From Streptomyces liliifuscus (lineage in GTDB: Bacteria > Actinomycetota > Actinomycetes > Streptomycetales > Streptomycetaceae), in NCBI RefSeq assembly GCF_016598615.1, contig NZ_CP066831.1:4836001-4900000 (forward strand): a stretch of 64,000 nucleotides of DNA, written 5' to 3'. Under the pieces are notes generated by a model that was not told where the DNA came from, made no database searches, and was given only the letters and a program-made list of their open reading frames with translations. Below are positions 39,531 to 48,778 of the stretch, one piece after another. Within the stretch, counting starts at the first letter, position 1; each line of letters opens with the position of its first letter. Made by a program: the position numbers and the translations under genes.

Positions 39531-42162
39531 CGGCGAGCGATCCCGTGTAGTCCTGATCGGCACGGCGAGCTACACGGCGGACCCCGAACTGCCTGGCCTC
39601 CCCACGGTGGTCAACAACCTGGCCGACCTCGCCCAGGCGCTCGGCGAGCCGGTGCACGGCTGGCTGTCCCCGCGCACCTGCACGATCATCCAGGATCCCG
39701 GCACTCCGTCTGAACTGGGCCGGCAGCTGGGTGAGATCACGCCTCTGGCCGAGGATCTACTGCTCATCTACTACGCCGGACATGGCCTCCTCAACCGGGC
39801 TGGAGACCTCTATCTCGGGCTGTCCGAAACCCATGCGTCCGACCTGCAACTGCGATACACGGCGATGCCGTTCGACGGCATTCGGGAACTGGTCGCCAAC
39901 AGCCCGGCCAGTAACCGGGTCGTTGTCCTCGACTGCTGCTTCTCCGGGAGAGCGATCGACGTCATGGCCTCGGTCGACAACCTCGTCATGAGTCAGACCG
40001 GCATCACCGGTAGCTACACCCTCACCGCCACGCCCTCGGGCGTCACAGCCCTGGCCCCTGCCGGCCAGCGCAACACCGCTTTCACGGGAGAGCTCCTGGA
40101 CCTGCTGCGGAGTGGAGATCCGGACGCGCCCGCCGAACTGACGCTGGATCACATCTACCGATTCCTGTATCGCCGACTACGAACTCGAGGCCTGCCCAAA
40201 CCCCGGCGGCAGGGCACGGACACGGTCGCCGACCTGGTACTCGCGCGCAATGTGGGCTACCAGCCACCGCCCGAGACGAAGCGGAGATCGACCGCTGGCG
40301 GCGGCAACGACACACCGTCCCGGCTGCTCCTCGACGAGGAAGAGCTCCTCGGGCGGGACGGTGATCCCGCCGAGGCCGCCCGTCGCTACGGCGACATCGC
40401 CGGAGTGCTGGTACGGCTGTACGGCACCGACCACCCCGACGCCCGGGCCGCGGAACTCAGCCGTGCCTACTGGATGGTGTACCGGACTCCCGCGGAGACT
40501 CGGACACCTTCTTCTGAGGAGGACCGGGCCTTCGCGGGCAAGCGGGCCGTCGGCATCGACCTCGGCGGCGCCAACTCGGTGATCTGTGCCATCGACTTTG
40601 GCGAGCCGGAGGTCGTCCTCAACGCGGAGGGTGCCAGGACCACTCCGTCCGTCGTCGCGTTCACCGAGTCCGGTGAGGTGCTGGTCGGCGAGGCCGCCCG
40701 ACGCCAGGCCGTCACCAACCCCGACCGGACCGTCCAGTCGTTCGTACGTCACCTGGGTACCGACTGGCGTTTCACCATCGGCGGCAGGGAGTTCGGCGCG
40801 CCGGAGATCGCCTCGTTCGTCCTGCGGAAACTGAAGCAGGACGCGGAGGCCCGACTCGGCCAGGAGATCACCGAGGCCGTTGTCTGCGTGCCGGCGGGAG
40901 CGAACTACGACGTGATCCTGGCGACCCGCGAGGCCGCCCGGCTGGCCGGGCTGCAGCCTCTGATCGTCGCTCCCAACGAGTGGCTGATCGCTCTCGGGCA
41001 CGGACGGTGGGAGGACGAGGATCTGATCATGATGGTGCTGGACCTCGGAGCCACGTCCTTCGGAGTATCGGTGATCGAGGTCGGTGACGGTGTGGTCGAG
41101 GTGAAAGCCGTCGGGGGCGACAGCCGACTTGGCGGTGACGACTGGGACCAGGTCCTTGTCGACCACCTGGTGGAGCGGTTCAGGTCCCACCATGGTGTGG
41201 ACCTGACCCAGGACAGGATGGCGCTGCGGCGCCTGCGCGAGGCCGCGGAGAGGGCGAAGATCGAGCTGTCCTTCTCAACGGAGACCTCGATCGACCTGCC
41301 CTACCTCGTGGTGTCCCCCGAGGGGCAGCTGCATCTGGAGGAGAAGGTCACCCGAGCCTGGTTCCAGGAGCGGACGGCGGACCTGCTGGCCCGCTGCGAC
41401 AGCGCGATCCAGCAGGTGCTCAGGGACGTCGGCATCCGGCTGTCCGGGCTCGGCCATGTGGTCCTGGTCGGCGGTTCGACACGAATGCCGGCAGTCGCCG
41501 AGTTCGTGAGGAAACTGACCGGCATGGAGGCCAACAGGGGGGTGAACCCGGACGAGATCGTCGCCATCGGCGCCGCGCTCCGCGTCGGCGTCCTCAAGGG
41601 TGAGGTCAAGGGCGTCCTGCTCCTCGACGCGGCCCCACTGTCCCTCGGCTTCGAGACCAAGGGGGGAATCATGACCAAGCTCATCGAGCGCAACACCACG
41701 ATCCCGACCAAGCGCTCGGAGGTCTTTACCACCACCGAGGACGACCAGGTGTACGCGCAGATCCCGGTCTACCAGGGCGAGCGCGAGATCGCGGCGTACA
41801 ACAGGATGTTGGGCCTGGTCGAGCTGACCGGTCTACCGAGGGCCGCGCGCGGCGTCCCGCAGATCGAGGTCTCCTTCGACATCGACGGCTGGGGGATGCT
41901 CTCCGTCACTGCGAAGGCCTTGCCCGACGGCGAGGCGCAGTCCGCGTTCGTCGGTGACACCGACAGTTGGAGCACCTCGCCCCGGCGCCCTGACGCCCTC
42001 CTGGCGTACGCGCTCCCGCCTGGAGCCGAGGACGCGAAGCCGCACGACCCGTACGGCGCCGCACAGGAGGCTCAGGCACGGGACTCCCAGGGGCCGGCCG
42101 GACAGGGCGGGAGTTCGTCATCGGAGAACACCACACGAAACAAACGATGGTGGTCACGCTAG
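39517..42162 (+). CDS. Caspase-like protease fused to an Hsp70 (DnaK-type) chaperone
   Basis: An 881-residue fusion. Residues 10-245 form a caspase/metacaspase-like (peptidase C14) domain with catalytic His89 in YYAGHG and Cys141 in DCCFSG. Residues 275-325 are helical with an RLYGTDHPDA segment recalling TPR repeats. Residues 343-840 are an Hsp70: ATPase motifs GIDLGGANS, VLDLGATSFGVSV, GDSRLGGDDWD and VLVGGSTRMP, then a substrate-binding beta domain (LLLDAAPLSLGFETKGG). The lid helix is absent, and NEPTAA is replaced by NEWLIALG. It starts inside the EACC1-like gene. A stress- or damage-sensing chaperone that triggers proteolysis is an inference. Confidence 0.88.
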   Translation: MRLPDGERSRVVLIGTASYTADPELPGLPTVVNNLADLAQALGEPVHGWLSPRTCTIIQDPGTPSELGRQLGEITPLAEDLLLIYYAGHGLLNRAGDLYLGLSETHASDLQLRYTAMPFDGIRELVANSPASNRVVVLDCCFSGRAIDVMASVDNLVMSQTGITGSYTLTATPSGVTALAPAGQRNTAFTGELLDLLRSGDPDAPAELTLDHIYRFLYRRLRTRGLPKPRRQGTDTVADLVLARNVGYQPPPETKRRSTAGGGNDTPSRLLLDEEELLGRDGDPAEAARRYGDIAGVLVRLYGTDHPDARAAELSRAYWMVYRTPAETRTPSSEEDRAFAGKRAVGIDLGGANSVICAIDFGEPEVVLNAEGARTTPSVVAFTESGEVLVGEAARRQAVTNPDRTVQSFVRHLGTDWRFTIGGREFGAPEIASFVLRKLKQDAEARLGQEITEAVVCVPAGANYDVILATREAARLAGLQPLIVAPNEWLIALGHGRWEDEDLIMMVLDLGATSFGVSVIEVGDGVVEVKAVGGDSRLGGDDWDQVLVDHLVERFRSHHGVDLTQDRMALRRLREAAERAKIELSFSTETSIDLPYLVVSPEGQLHLEEKVTRAWFQERTADLLARCDSAIQQVLRDVGIRLSGLGHVVLVGGSTRMPAVAEFVRKLTGMEANRGVNPDEIVAIGAALRVGVLKGEVKGVLLLDAAPLSLGFETKGGIMTKLIERNTTIPTKRSEVFTTTEDDQVYAQIPVYQGEREIAAYNRMLGLVELTGLPRAARGVPQIEVSFDIDGWGMLSVTAKALPDGEAQSAFVGDTDSWSTSPRRPDALLAYALPPGAEDAKPHDPYGAAQEAQARDSQGPAGQGGSSSSENTTRNKRWWSR

Positions 42163-42226
42163 GACGGCCTCCGCGGCTCCCCGGAACCGAGAAGAGCGAA
42201 GACCAGCGGGTGACACGACTTCCAAT

Positions 42227-42241
42227 CTGACACCCCGTCAG
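42227..42241. promoter_or_regulatory. Regulon operator site 9
   Basis: CTGACACCCCGTCAG, right half perfect. It ends 5 bases before the first ATG of the flavin reductase gene. Confidence 0.75.
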
Positions 42242-42246
42242 CTTCA

Positions 42247-42879
42247 ATGGGCAATGTGATGGGACACGCAGGAATGGCCGCCGCGGCGGTCCGCTACCTA
42301 AGGTCGGCCGGAGCCCCGGGCACCGAGGGCCGGGTCGAACCCCTCCCGCGCCCGGACCTGCGAGCGGTCGGCGACGACGAACGCGCACCGATCGACCCGG
42401 CCGAATTCCGCCGCGTACTGGGCAACTTCGCCACGGGCGTGACCGTGGTGACCGCCCCGGCGGGTGAGGGAGAGTCGGCAGGACCGGCCGGCTTCGCCTG
42501 TCAGTCCTTCTCCGCCCTGTCCCTCGACCCACCGCTGATCGCGTTCATGGTCGCGCGTACGTCGACGACCTGGCCCCGCATCGCCCGCGCGGGTGTCTTC
42601 TGCGTGAACGTCCTGGGTGCCCACCAGGGCGACCTGTGCCGCGGCTTCGCGGTGAGCGGCGCCGACAAGTTCGCCGGGGTCGCCCACGATCCGGCCCCGG
42701 TGTCCGGCTCGCCCCGCCTCGTCGGCGCCCCCGCCTGGATCGACTGCACGATCCACGCCGTCCACACGGGCGGCGACCACCTGATCGTGGTCGGCAGGGT
42801 GGACGCCCTGGGCACGGCCGACGGCGACGGCGCGCCCCTGCTGTTCCACCGCGGCCGGTTCGGCCGCCTCACCGACTGA
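42247..42879 (+). CDS. Flavin reductase (NADH:FMN oxidoreductase-like)
   Basis: A 210-residue protein with a flavin-reductase-like domain from about residue 50: FRRVLGNFATGVTVVTA, FACQSFSALSLDPPLIAFMVA, and DLCRGFAVSGADKFAGVAHD-like segments (landmarks). It would supply reduced FMN or FAD to a monooxygenase, a common partner for ring-opening steps. The first ATG is 5 bases after an operator; ATG 12 bases further on is possible. No strong ribosome site is visible for either. Whether it serves the monooxygenase at 32.5 kb is unknown. Confidence 0.85.
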   Translation: MGNVMGHAGMAAAAVRYLRSAGAPGTEGRVEPLPRPDLRAVGDDERAPIDPAEFRRVLGNFATGVTVVTAPAGEGESAGPAGFACQSFSALSLDPPLIAFMVARTSTTWPRIARAGVFCVNVLGAHQGDLCRGFAVSGADKFAGVAHDPAPVSGSPRLVGAPAWIDCTIHAVHTGGDHLIVVGRVDALGTADGDGAPLLFHRGRFGRLTD

Positions 42880-42903
42880 GGCCGGGACACACTTCGTCCG
42901 CAC

Positions 42904-44250
42904 TCAGGCGAGAACCGCCACCGGCCGCCGCCTGATCACCAACGCCATCAGCGCCGCCGCCGCGCACAGCGCGCCCGAGGCGTACCACATGACGTCGTAC
43001 GAACCGAAGGTGTCGCGGGCGACTCCGCCGAGGAAGGCGACGAGGGCGGCGCCGACCTGGTGGGAGGCGAGAACCCAGCCGAAGACGATGGCGCTGTCGT
43101 CGCCGTAGTGCTCGCGGCACAGGGCGATGGTGGGCGGGACCGTGGCGACCCAGTCGAGGCCGTAGAAGACGATGAAGAAGATCATCGGCGGGTGGACGGA
43201 CGGGGCCAGCAGCATCGGGAGGAAGAGGAGGGAGATGCCGCGCAGGGCGTAGTAGACCGCCAGCAGGCGGCGCGGTTCGAAGCGGTCCGTGAACCAGCCG
43301 GAGGCGATCGTGCCGATGACGTCGAAGACGCCGATGACCGCGAGGAGCGACGCGGCCGCCGTGATCGGCATGCCGTGGTCGTGGGAGGCGGGCACGAAGT
43401 GCGTCTGGATCAGGCCGTTGGTCGAGGCCCCGCAGATCGCGAAGGTGCCGGCGAGCAGCCAGAACGGGCCGGTGCGCGCGGCCGAGAAGAGGACCTTCAC
43501 CGCACGTCGTGCCGCGCCGGGTACGGGTGGCGGCTTCTCGACGAACTCCGTTGCCCCGTACGGCTTCAGACCCACGTCCGCCGGGTGGTCGCGCAGCAGC
43601 AGCCACACGAAGGGGACGACCGCGAGGGCCGCCAGGGCGACGGTGACGGCGGCCGGACGCCAGTCGTGCTCCGAGACGATCCAGGACAGCACCGGCAGGA
43701 AGATCAGCTGGCCGGAGGCGGAGGCCGCGGTGAGGATGCCCGTGACCAGGCCACGCTTCTCGGTGAACCAGCGGTTCGTGACGGTCGCGGCGAAGGCGAG
43801 CGCCATCGAGCCCGAGCCCAGCCCGACGAGCAGGCCCCAGCACAGCAGCAGCTGCCACGCGGTCGTCATCCACACCGTCGCGCCGGAGCCGACCGCGATC
43901 ACGATCAGGGCGACGGCAACCACCCGGCGGATGCCGAACCGGTCCATCAGCGCCGCGGCGAACGGCGCCGTGAGCCCGTACAGCGCGAGGTTGACGGAGA
44001 CCGCGAGCCCGATCGTGCCGCGCGACCAGTGGAACTCCTGGTGCAGCGGGTCGATCAGCAGCCCCGGCAGTGAACGGAAGGCCGCGGCCCCGATGATCGT
44101 CACGAACGTCACGGCGGCGACGAACCAGGCCCGGTGTATCCGCCGCCGGCGCTTGCCGCCGCTGGGCTCCTCGACGCCTGCGGATGCGACCGTGGTGGCG
44201 GCTGCGGGTCCATCCGCGACTGCGTCTGCGGCATCGGTTGTCTGTGTCAC
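42904..44250 (-). CDS. MFS transporter
   Basis: A 448-residue major facilitator protein with about 12 hydrophobic helices; a basic N-terminus (KRRRRIHRAWF) is cytoplasmic. The helix 2-3 loop has LMDRFGIRRVVAV, as expected in the family. Monocarboxylate or organic-acid type transporters look similar, and its place next to the regulon suggests substrate uptake or product export. No operator precedes it; a 71-base gap is shared with the divergent GlxA-type regulator, which might control it. Confidence 0.9.
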   Translation of the reverse strand: MTQTTDAADAVADGPAAATTVASAGVEEPSGGKRRRRIHRAWFVAAVTFVTIIGAAAFRSLPGLLIDPLHQEFHWSRGTIGLAVSVNLALYGLTAPFAAALMDRFGIRRVVAVALIVIAVGSGATVWMTTAWQLLLCWGLLVGLGSGSMALAFAATVTNRWFTEKRGLVTGILTAASASGQLIFLPVLSWIVSEHDWRPAAVTVALAALAVVPFVWLLLRDHPADVGLKPYGATEFVEKPPPVPGAARRAVKVLFSAARTGPFWLLAGTFAICGASTNGLIQTHFVPASHDHGMPITAAASLLAVIGVFDVIGTIASGWFTDRFEPRRLLAVYYALRGISLLFLPMLLAPSVHPPMIFFIVFYGLDWVATVPPTIALCREHYGDDSAIVFGWVLASHQVGAALVAFLGGVARDTFGSYDVMWYASGALCAAAALMALVIRRRPVAVLA

Positions 44251-44321
44251 GTCATAGAGCTTCCGGCCTGCGGACTCTTCGAACGAGTGGCCAGAAGGAC
44301 AGCATTCGTTAGAATCGGGCC

Positions 44322-45302
44322 ATGGGTACGCACTCTCCCGTCCACCCCCACCGCGTGGTCGTCCTCGCCCTGGACGGCCTCCTCCCCTTCGAGCTGGGCA
44401 TCCCGCAGCGGATCTTCGGCCGCGCCAAGGACGCCGAGGGGCGCCACCTGTACGAGGTGGTGACCTGCTCGATCCGGCCGCCGGGCCCGGTCGAGGCGGA
44501 GGCGGACTTCTCCATCCTCGTGGAGAACGGCCCCGAAGCCCTTGCCACCGCCGACACCGTCGTCGTTCCGGCCTCGTACGAGCTCGGCCCGGTGCACGAC
44601 GAGGGCGTACTCACGGAGGAGCTGGCCGCGGCCCTCGCGCTGATCCGGCCGGGCACGCGGCTCGTCTCCATCTGCACGGGCGGGTACGTGCTGGCCGCCG
44701 CCGGCTATCTCGACGGGCGCCCGGCGACCACGCACTGGGCGTCCGCGGAGCACTTCCAGCGGGTCTTCCCGAAGGTGCGGGTGGATGCGGACGTGCTGTT
44801 CATCGACGACGGTGACGTGCTGACGTCCGCCGGGGTCGCGGCCGGAATCGACCTGTGCATCCACATCGTGCGCCGGGATCACGGCACGGCGGTCGCCAAC
44901 GAGGTGGCCCGCCGTACGGTCGTGCCGCCGCACCGTGACGGCGGGCAGGCGCAGTACATCCAACGCCCTGTTCCGGAGCCCCAGTTGGCGTCCACGACGG
45001 CTGCCCGCGCCTGGGCGCTGGCGCGTCTGCACGAGCCGATCCAGCTGCGCGACATGGCCGAGCAGGAGTCCATGTCGGTACGCACCTTCACCCGGCGCTT
45101 CCGCGAGGAGGCCGGCATCAGCGCCGGCCAGTGGCTCACCCAGCAACGCGTCGAACGCGCCCGCCACCTCCTGGAATCCACCGACCTCTCAATCGACCAA
45201 ATCGCCCACGCCGCAGGCTTCGGCACCCCCCAATCAATGCGCCAACACCTCCAATCAACCTTGGGAGTAACCCCCACGACTTATCGCCGAACCTTCCGCT
45301 GA
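44322..45302 (+). CDS. GlxA-family (DJ-1/PfpI + AraC) transcriptional regulator
   Basis: A 326-residue regulator with an N-terminal DJ-1/PfpI (amidase-like) domain, about residues 8-175, including ICTGGYVLAAAGYLDG, and a C-terminal AraC-type helix-turn-helix pair (about 225-322, MSVRTFTRRFREEAG and LSIDQIAHAAGFGT). GlxA-type proteins usually activate genes for catabolism of nitrogen or carbon compounds in response to a small ligand. It diverges from the MFS gene, a likely target. No operator precedes it. Confidence 0.9.
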   Translation: MGTHSPVHPHRVVVLALDGLLPFELGIPQRIFGRAKDAEGRHLYEVVTCSIRPPGPVEAEADFSILVENGPEALATADTVVVPASYELGPVHDEGVLTEELAAALALIRPGTRLVSICTGGYVLAAAGYLDGRPATTHWASAEHFQRVFPKVRVDADVLFIDDGDVLTSAGVAAGIDLCIHIVRRDHGTAVANEVARRTVVPPHRDGGQAQYIQRPVPEPQLASTTAARAWALARLHEPIQLRDMAEQESMSVRTFTRRFREEAGISAGQWLTQQRVERARHLLESTDLSIDQIAHAAGFGTPQSMRQHLQSTLGVTPTTYRRTFR

Positions 45303-45385
45303 CCACATTTACTGTCCAGGCGGCCGGCCCACTGTTTTTCAGCCCGTCCGGCGTTTGAGGACGAGCGCGGAGCGCGATACGGGGG

Positions 45386-45406
45386 TTCGGGGGCGGAGCC
45401 CCCGAA
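45386..45406. terminator. Hairpin between GlxA and alcohol dehydrogenase genes
   Basis: A 9-bp perfect stem (TTCGGGGGC / GCCCCCGAA) with a GGA loop, in the 169-base convergent gap. The preceding GTCCGGCGTTTGAGG stretch is another repeat type frequent in Streptomyces. Confidence 0.75.
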
Positions 45407-45471
45407 AAGGGACGGGAACGGGTAGGGGCGGCGGGGGCGAAAACCCCTCCGGCGACGCGGCGCGACACGGC

Positions 45472-46521
45472 TCAGAACGTAAGAACGGCGCGGGCAACCC
45501 GCCCGGCCCCCGCATCGGCCGCAGCCTTCTCGAAGTCCTCCACCGGATACGTCTCCGTCACCAACTCGTCCAACAACAACCGCCCCTCGCGATAAAGCTC
45601 CGCGTACAACGCGATATCCCGCTGCGGCCGAGCCGACCCGTACCGACACCCCAGAATCGACTTGTCCAAGTACATCGAGGAGACAAGAAAGGACGCCTCG
45701 GCCGTAGCCGCCGGAACCCCGAGCAGAACCGCCTGCCCATGCCGGTCGAGCAGATCGACGGCCTGCCGAACCAGCTCCACCCTCCCCACACACTCGAAGG
45801 CATGATCGGCCCCCGTGGGCAGAACCTCCCGCACCCCCTCCGTAGAAGTCAGAAAGTGAGTCGCCCCGAACCGCCGAGCCACCTCCTCCTTCGCCGGATT
45901 GGAATCCACCGCCACCACGGTCAGCGCCCCGGCGATCCGCGCCCCCTGGATCACATTGAGCCCGATCCCACCGGTACCGATGACGACCACGCTGTCCCCG
46001 CGATCCACCCGCGCCCGGTTGAGCACGGCCCCGACCCCCGTCAGCACCCCGCACCCGATCAGGGCGGCGGAGGTCATCGGAATGTCTTCGGGAATCCGCA
46101 CGGCCTGCACGGCCTTCACCAACGTCCGTTCGGCGAAGGCGGAGTTGGAAGCGAACTGGTACAACGACTGCCCCGCCCGCGTGAACGGCCGCTGCGGCAT
46201 CCCGATGGCCTTGCGGCACATGGTGGGCCGCCCCCGGTCGCACTCCGCGCACGTACCGCAGTTCGCGAGTGTGGACAGCGAGACATGGTCTCCGGGCTGG
46301 ACATGGGTGACGCCCACACCCACCGCCTCCACGACCCCCGCCCCCTCATGGCCGAGGACCACAGGTACGGGGAAAGGTATGGTCCCGTCCACCACGGAGA
46401 GATCGCTGTGGCACAGCCCCGCCGCGGAGATCGCCACCAGCACCTCCCCCGGCCCCGGCTCCCGTATCTCCAGGTCGTCGACCACCTGGGTCTGCCTGCC
46501 GTCGAAGATCACACCTCGCAT
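45472..46521 (-). CDS. Zinc-dependent alcohol dehydrogenase (medium-chain)
   Basis: A 349-residue MDR-family dehydrogenase. Catalytic zinc ligands are Cys in GLCHSD and His in GHEGAGVVE; the structural zinc loop is CGTCAECDRGRPTMC. The NAD-binding motif is GTGGIGLNVIQGA. It oxidises an alcohol to an aldehyde or ketone, or the reverse. The ATG lies 11 bases after the acyl-CoA dehydrogenase stop, with a GAGGTGGG ribosome site. It is the last gene of the operon SDR - acyl-CoA dehydrogenase - alcohol dehydrogenase, whose promoter carries the regulon operator. Confidence 0.9.
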   Translation of the reverse strand: MRGVIFDGRQTQVVDDLEIREPGPGEVLVAISAAGLCHSDLSVVDGTIPFPVPVVLGHEGAGVVEAVGVGVTHVQPGDHVSLSTLANCGTCAECDRGRPTMCRKAIGMPQRPFTRAGQSLYQFASNSAFAERTLVKAVQAVRIPEDIPMTSAALIGCGVLTGVGAVLNRARVDRGDSVVVIGTGGIGLNVIQGARIAGALTVVAVDSNPAKEEVARRFGATHFLTSTEGVREVLPTGADHAFECVGRVELVRQAVDLLDRHGQAVLLGVPAATAEASFLVSSMYLDKSILGCRYGSARPQRDIALYAELYREGRLLLDELVTETYPVEDFEKAAADAGAGRVARAVLTF

Positions 46522-46531
46522 CCCGCCCACC

Positions 46532-47692
46532 TCAACCCTTCGGTTCCCTGGGAAGGCCGAGCACGCGCTCGGCGATGATCGTGCGCTGAACCTCGTCCGA
46601 ACCGCCGTAGATCGTGTCGGCCCGGCTGAACAGGAACAGGTGCTGCAGCGCGTCCAGTTCGTAGGGCGCCGAGGCGGACCAGTCCGCGGGCCCCACCGCC
46701 GCCCCCGCGCCCCTCACGCGCATCGCCAGCTCCCCGAGCCGCTGATGCCACCGCCCCCACAGCAGCTTGGCCACACTGGGAGCACCCTGGACCTGGACCT
46801 GGTCCGCCGAACTCCCCAGCGTCCGCAGCGCGTTCCACCGCATGACGCGCAACTCGGCCCACTGGCGCACGAGACAGTCCCGTACGACGGGATCATCAGC
46901 CGCACCCGTCGAGACGGCCGCCTCCACCACCCGCCCCAACTCCTGGGCGAAGCCGATCTGCTGGGCGAGCGTGGAGACACCCCGCTCGAAGCCGAGCAGG
47001 CTCATCGCGACCTGCCACCCGTTGCCCTCGCCCCCGACGACATGCTCCACGCGCGCGTGCGCCCCGTCGAAGAAGACCTCGTTGAACTCGCTCGTCCCCG
47101 TCATCTGACGAATCGGCCGCACCTCGATCCGCCCCGGCTGATCCATCGGTACGAGCAGAAAACTCAGCCCGCGATGCCGCCGCGACCCCGCCTCCGTACG
47201 GGCCAGGACAAAACACCAGTCCGCCTCATGGGCGAGCGACGTCCAGATCTTCTGCCCAGTGACCCGATACACGCCCGCGTCGCCGTCCCGCACGGCCTCC
47301 GTACGAATCCCCGCGAGGTCCGACCCGGCCCCAGGCTCGCTGTACCCCTGACACCAGAGCTCGTCACCGGACGCGATCGCGGGCAGAAACCGGGACTTCT
47401 GCTCGTCACTGCCATGAGCGATGAGAGTGGGCGCAAGCAGGTTCTCCCCGATGTGCCCGGAGCGCGGAGGGGCCGCCGACCGCGCGTACTCCTCGGCCCA
47501 CACAACCTGCCGACTCAGCCCGGCCGGCCGATTCCCATACCCACCCTCACCCCACCCGAGCCCGATCCACCCGGCCGCACCGAGCGTCCGTTCCCACGCC
47601 CCGCGTTCCCCGGCTCCGGCTACGTGCTCGGCGAGCCAGGCATGCGCTTCGGCCCGAAACGCCGCGTCCTCCGGCGTGAACCCGAAATCCAA
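46532..47692 (-). CDS. Acyl-CoA dehydrogenase
   Basis: A 386-residue FAD-dependent acyl-CoA dehydrogenase. Landmarks are WCQGYSEPGAGSDLAGIRT, the TGQKIWTS motif, FERGVSTLAQQIGFA, and YGGSDEVQRTIIAERVLGLP at the C-terminus. It lacks the usual Glu base in the C-terminal FTWE-type position and resembles steroid- or side-chain-type ACADs, which often act as heteromers. Between it and the SDR gene is an 84-base gap that holds one 19-bp repeat. Probably co-transcribed with the SDR and alcohol dehydrogenase genes. Confidence 0.88.
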   Translation of the reverse strand: MDFGFTPEDAAFRAEAHAWLAEHVAGAGERGAWERTLGAAGWIGLGWGEGGYGNRPAGLSRQVVWAEEYARSAAPPRSGHIGENLLAPTLIAHGSDEQKSRFLPAIASGDELWCQGYSEPGAGSDLAGIRTEAVRDGDAGVYRVTGQKIWTSLAHEADWCFVLARTEAGSRRHRGLSFLLVPMDQPGRIEVRPIRQMTGTSEFNEVFFDGAHARVEHVVGGEGNGWQVAMSLLGFERGVSTLAQQIGFAQELGRVVEAAVSTGAADDPVVRDCLVRQWAELRVMRWNALRTLGSSADQVQVQGAPSVAKLLWGRWHQRLGELAMRVRGAGAAVGPADWSASAPYELDALQHLFLFSRADTIYGGSDEVQRTIIAERVLGLPREPKG

Positions 47693-47715
47693 GGTGTCCT
47701 CCCACCGCCCCGAAA

Positions 47716-47734
47716 GGGGCGCGGGGAACTGCGC
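47716..47734 (-). repeat. Single copy of the 19-bp intergenic repeat
   Basis: GGGGCGCGGGGAACTGCGC within the SDR-acyl-CoA dehydrogenase gap. Being inside an operon it may affect transcript stability or partial termination. Confidence 0.85.
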
Positions 47735-47776
47735 GACCAGCCACAGCCAACCCGCACCCGCCCACCACCCCAGCCC

Positions 47777-48682
47777 CTACGGCGCCTTCTTGGAACGCGC
47801 CGCGCGAGCCATCTCCTCCACCTGCGCAAGCAACGGCATGGGGTCCGTCCCCACACTCCCCGGCAGAAAGTCCGCGATCCGCTCGGGCGTCCAGGACCCC
47901 TCCGCGTACCCCGAACGGAGTTCCCTCGGCTGCGCCCACACCGCGATCTTCGGCCCGGCGATCGTGTAGACCTGCCCGGTGATCCGCTCCTCCCGCGCCC
48001 GCTCGGACAGCAGGTACACCACGAGCGCGGCAACGTCCTCGGGTTCGCCGATCTCCTTCAACTCCATCGGCACGTTCGCGGACATACGCGTACGCGCGAC
48101 GGGCGCGACCGCGTTCGCGGTGACCCCGTACTTGTGGAGCCCCAGCGCGGCGCTCCGCACGAGCGAGATGATCCCGCCCTTCGCGGCGCTGTAGTTGGCC
48201 TGCGAGACAGAACCCTGGTGGTTGCCGCTGGTGAACCCGATGAGCGTGCCGGAGCCCTGGCGCCGCATCACGGCGGACGCGGCCCGGAAGACGGTGAACG
48301 TGCCCTTCAGATGCGTGGCGAGGACCGGATCCCACTCCTCCTCGGACATGTTGAAGAGCATCCGCTCGCGGAGGATCCCGGCCACGCACACGACGCCGTC
48401 GATCCGCCCGTACGTCTCCAGTGCCGTGTCGACGACGCGCTGTCCGCCCGCCATCGTCGAGATGTCGTCGGCGACGGCGATCGCGTCCCCGCCGGCCGCC
48501 TCGATCTCCTTGACCACGGCCTCGGCTATCCCGCTGGTCGGCTCCGCGCCCTCGATGGACACCCCGTAGTCGTTGACGACGACCCGTGCGCCCTCGGCCG
48601 CGGCGGCCAGCGCCACCGCGCGCCCGATGCCCCGTCCCGCTCCGGTCACGGCGACGACCTTGCCTGCCAAGAAGTTCCCCAC
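47777..48682 (-). CDS. Short-chain dehydrogenase/reductase (multifunctional beta-oxidation type)
   Basis: A 301-residue SDR. The cofactor site is TGAGRGIGRA, followed by VVNDYG and the catalytic YSAAKGG with a Ser upstream in GFTSGNHQGS. The VVNDYGVS-type start is typical of the HSD17B4/peroxisomal hydroxyacyl-CoA dehydrogenase group, so oxidation of a 3-hydroxyacyl-CoA is a good guess. The C-terminal 60 residues extend beyond the core fold. First gene of an operon with acyl-CoA and alcohol dehydrogenases; an operator lies 24 bases upstream. Confidence 0.9.
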   Translation of the reverse strand: MGNFLAGKVVAVTGAGRGIGRAVALAAAAEGARVVVNDYGVSIEGAEPTSGIAEAVVKEIEAAGGDAIAVADDISTMAGGQRVVDTALETYGRIDGVVCVAGILRERMLFNMSEEEWDPVLATHLKGTFTVFRAASAVMRRQGSGTLIGFTSGNHQGSVSQANYSAAKGGIISLVRSAALGLHKYGVTANAVAPVARTRMSANVPMELKEIGEPEDVAALVVYLLSERAREERITGQVYTIAGPKIAVWAQPRELRSGYAEGSWTPERIADFLPGSVGTDPMPLLAQVEEMARAARSKKAP

Positions 48683-48705
48683 GCCCCGGCCCCTTCCCGC
48701 AGTTT

Positions 48706-48720
48706 CTGACGGTCCGTTAG
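48706..48720. promoter_or_regulatory. Regulon operator site 10
   Basis: CTGACGGTCCGTTAG: left half perfect, right half 6 of 7; 24 bases upstream of the SDR start. Confidence 0.75.
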
Positions 48721-48733
48721 ATTCGACTCAGAT

Positions 48734-48748
48734 TCTACGACCCGTCAG
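48734..48748. promoter_or_regulatory. Regulon operator site 11 (degenerate left half)
   Basis: TCTACGACCCGTCAG: right half perfect, left half weak. It lies 28 bp centre to centre from site 10 and 31 bases upstream of the cyclase gene. Confidence 0.55.
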
Positions 48749-48778
48749 ATACCTGGAGACAAGCCCCGGGGAGCACTC

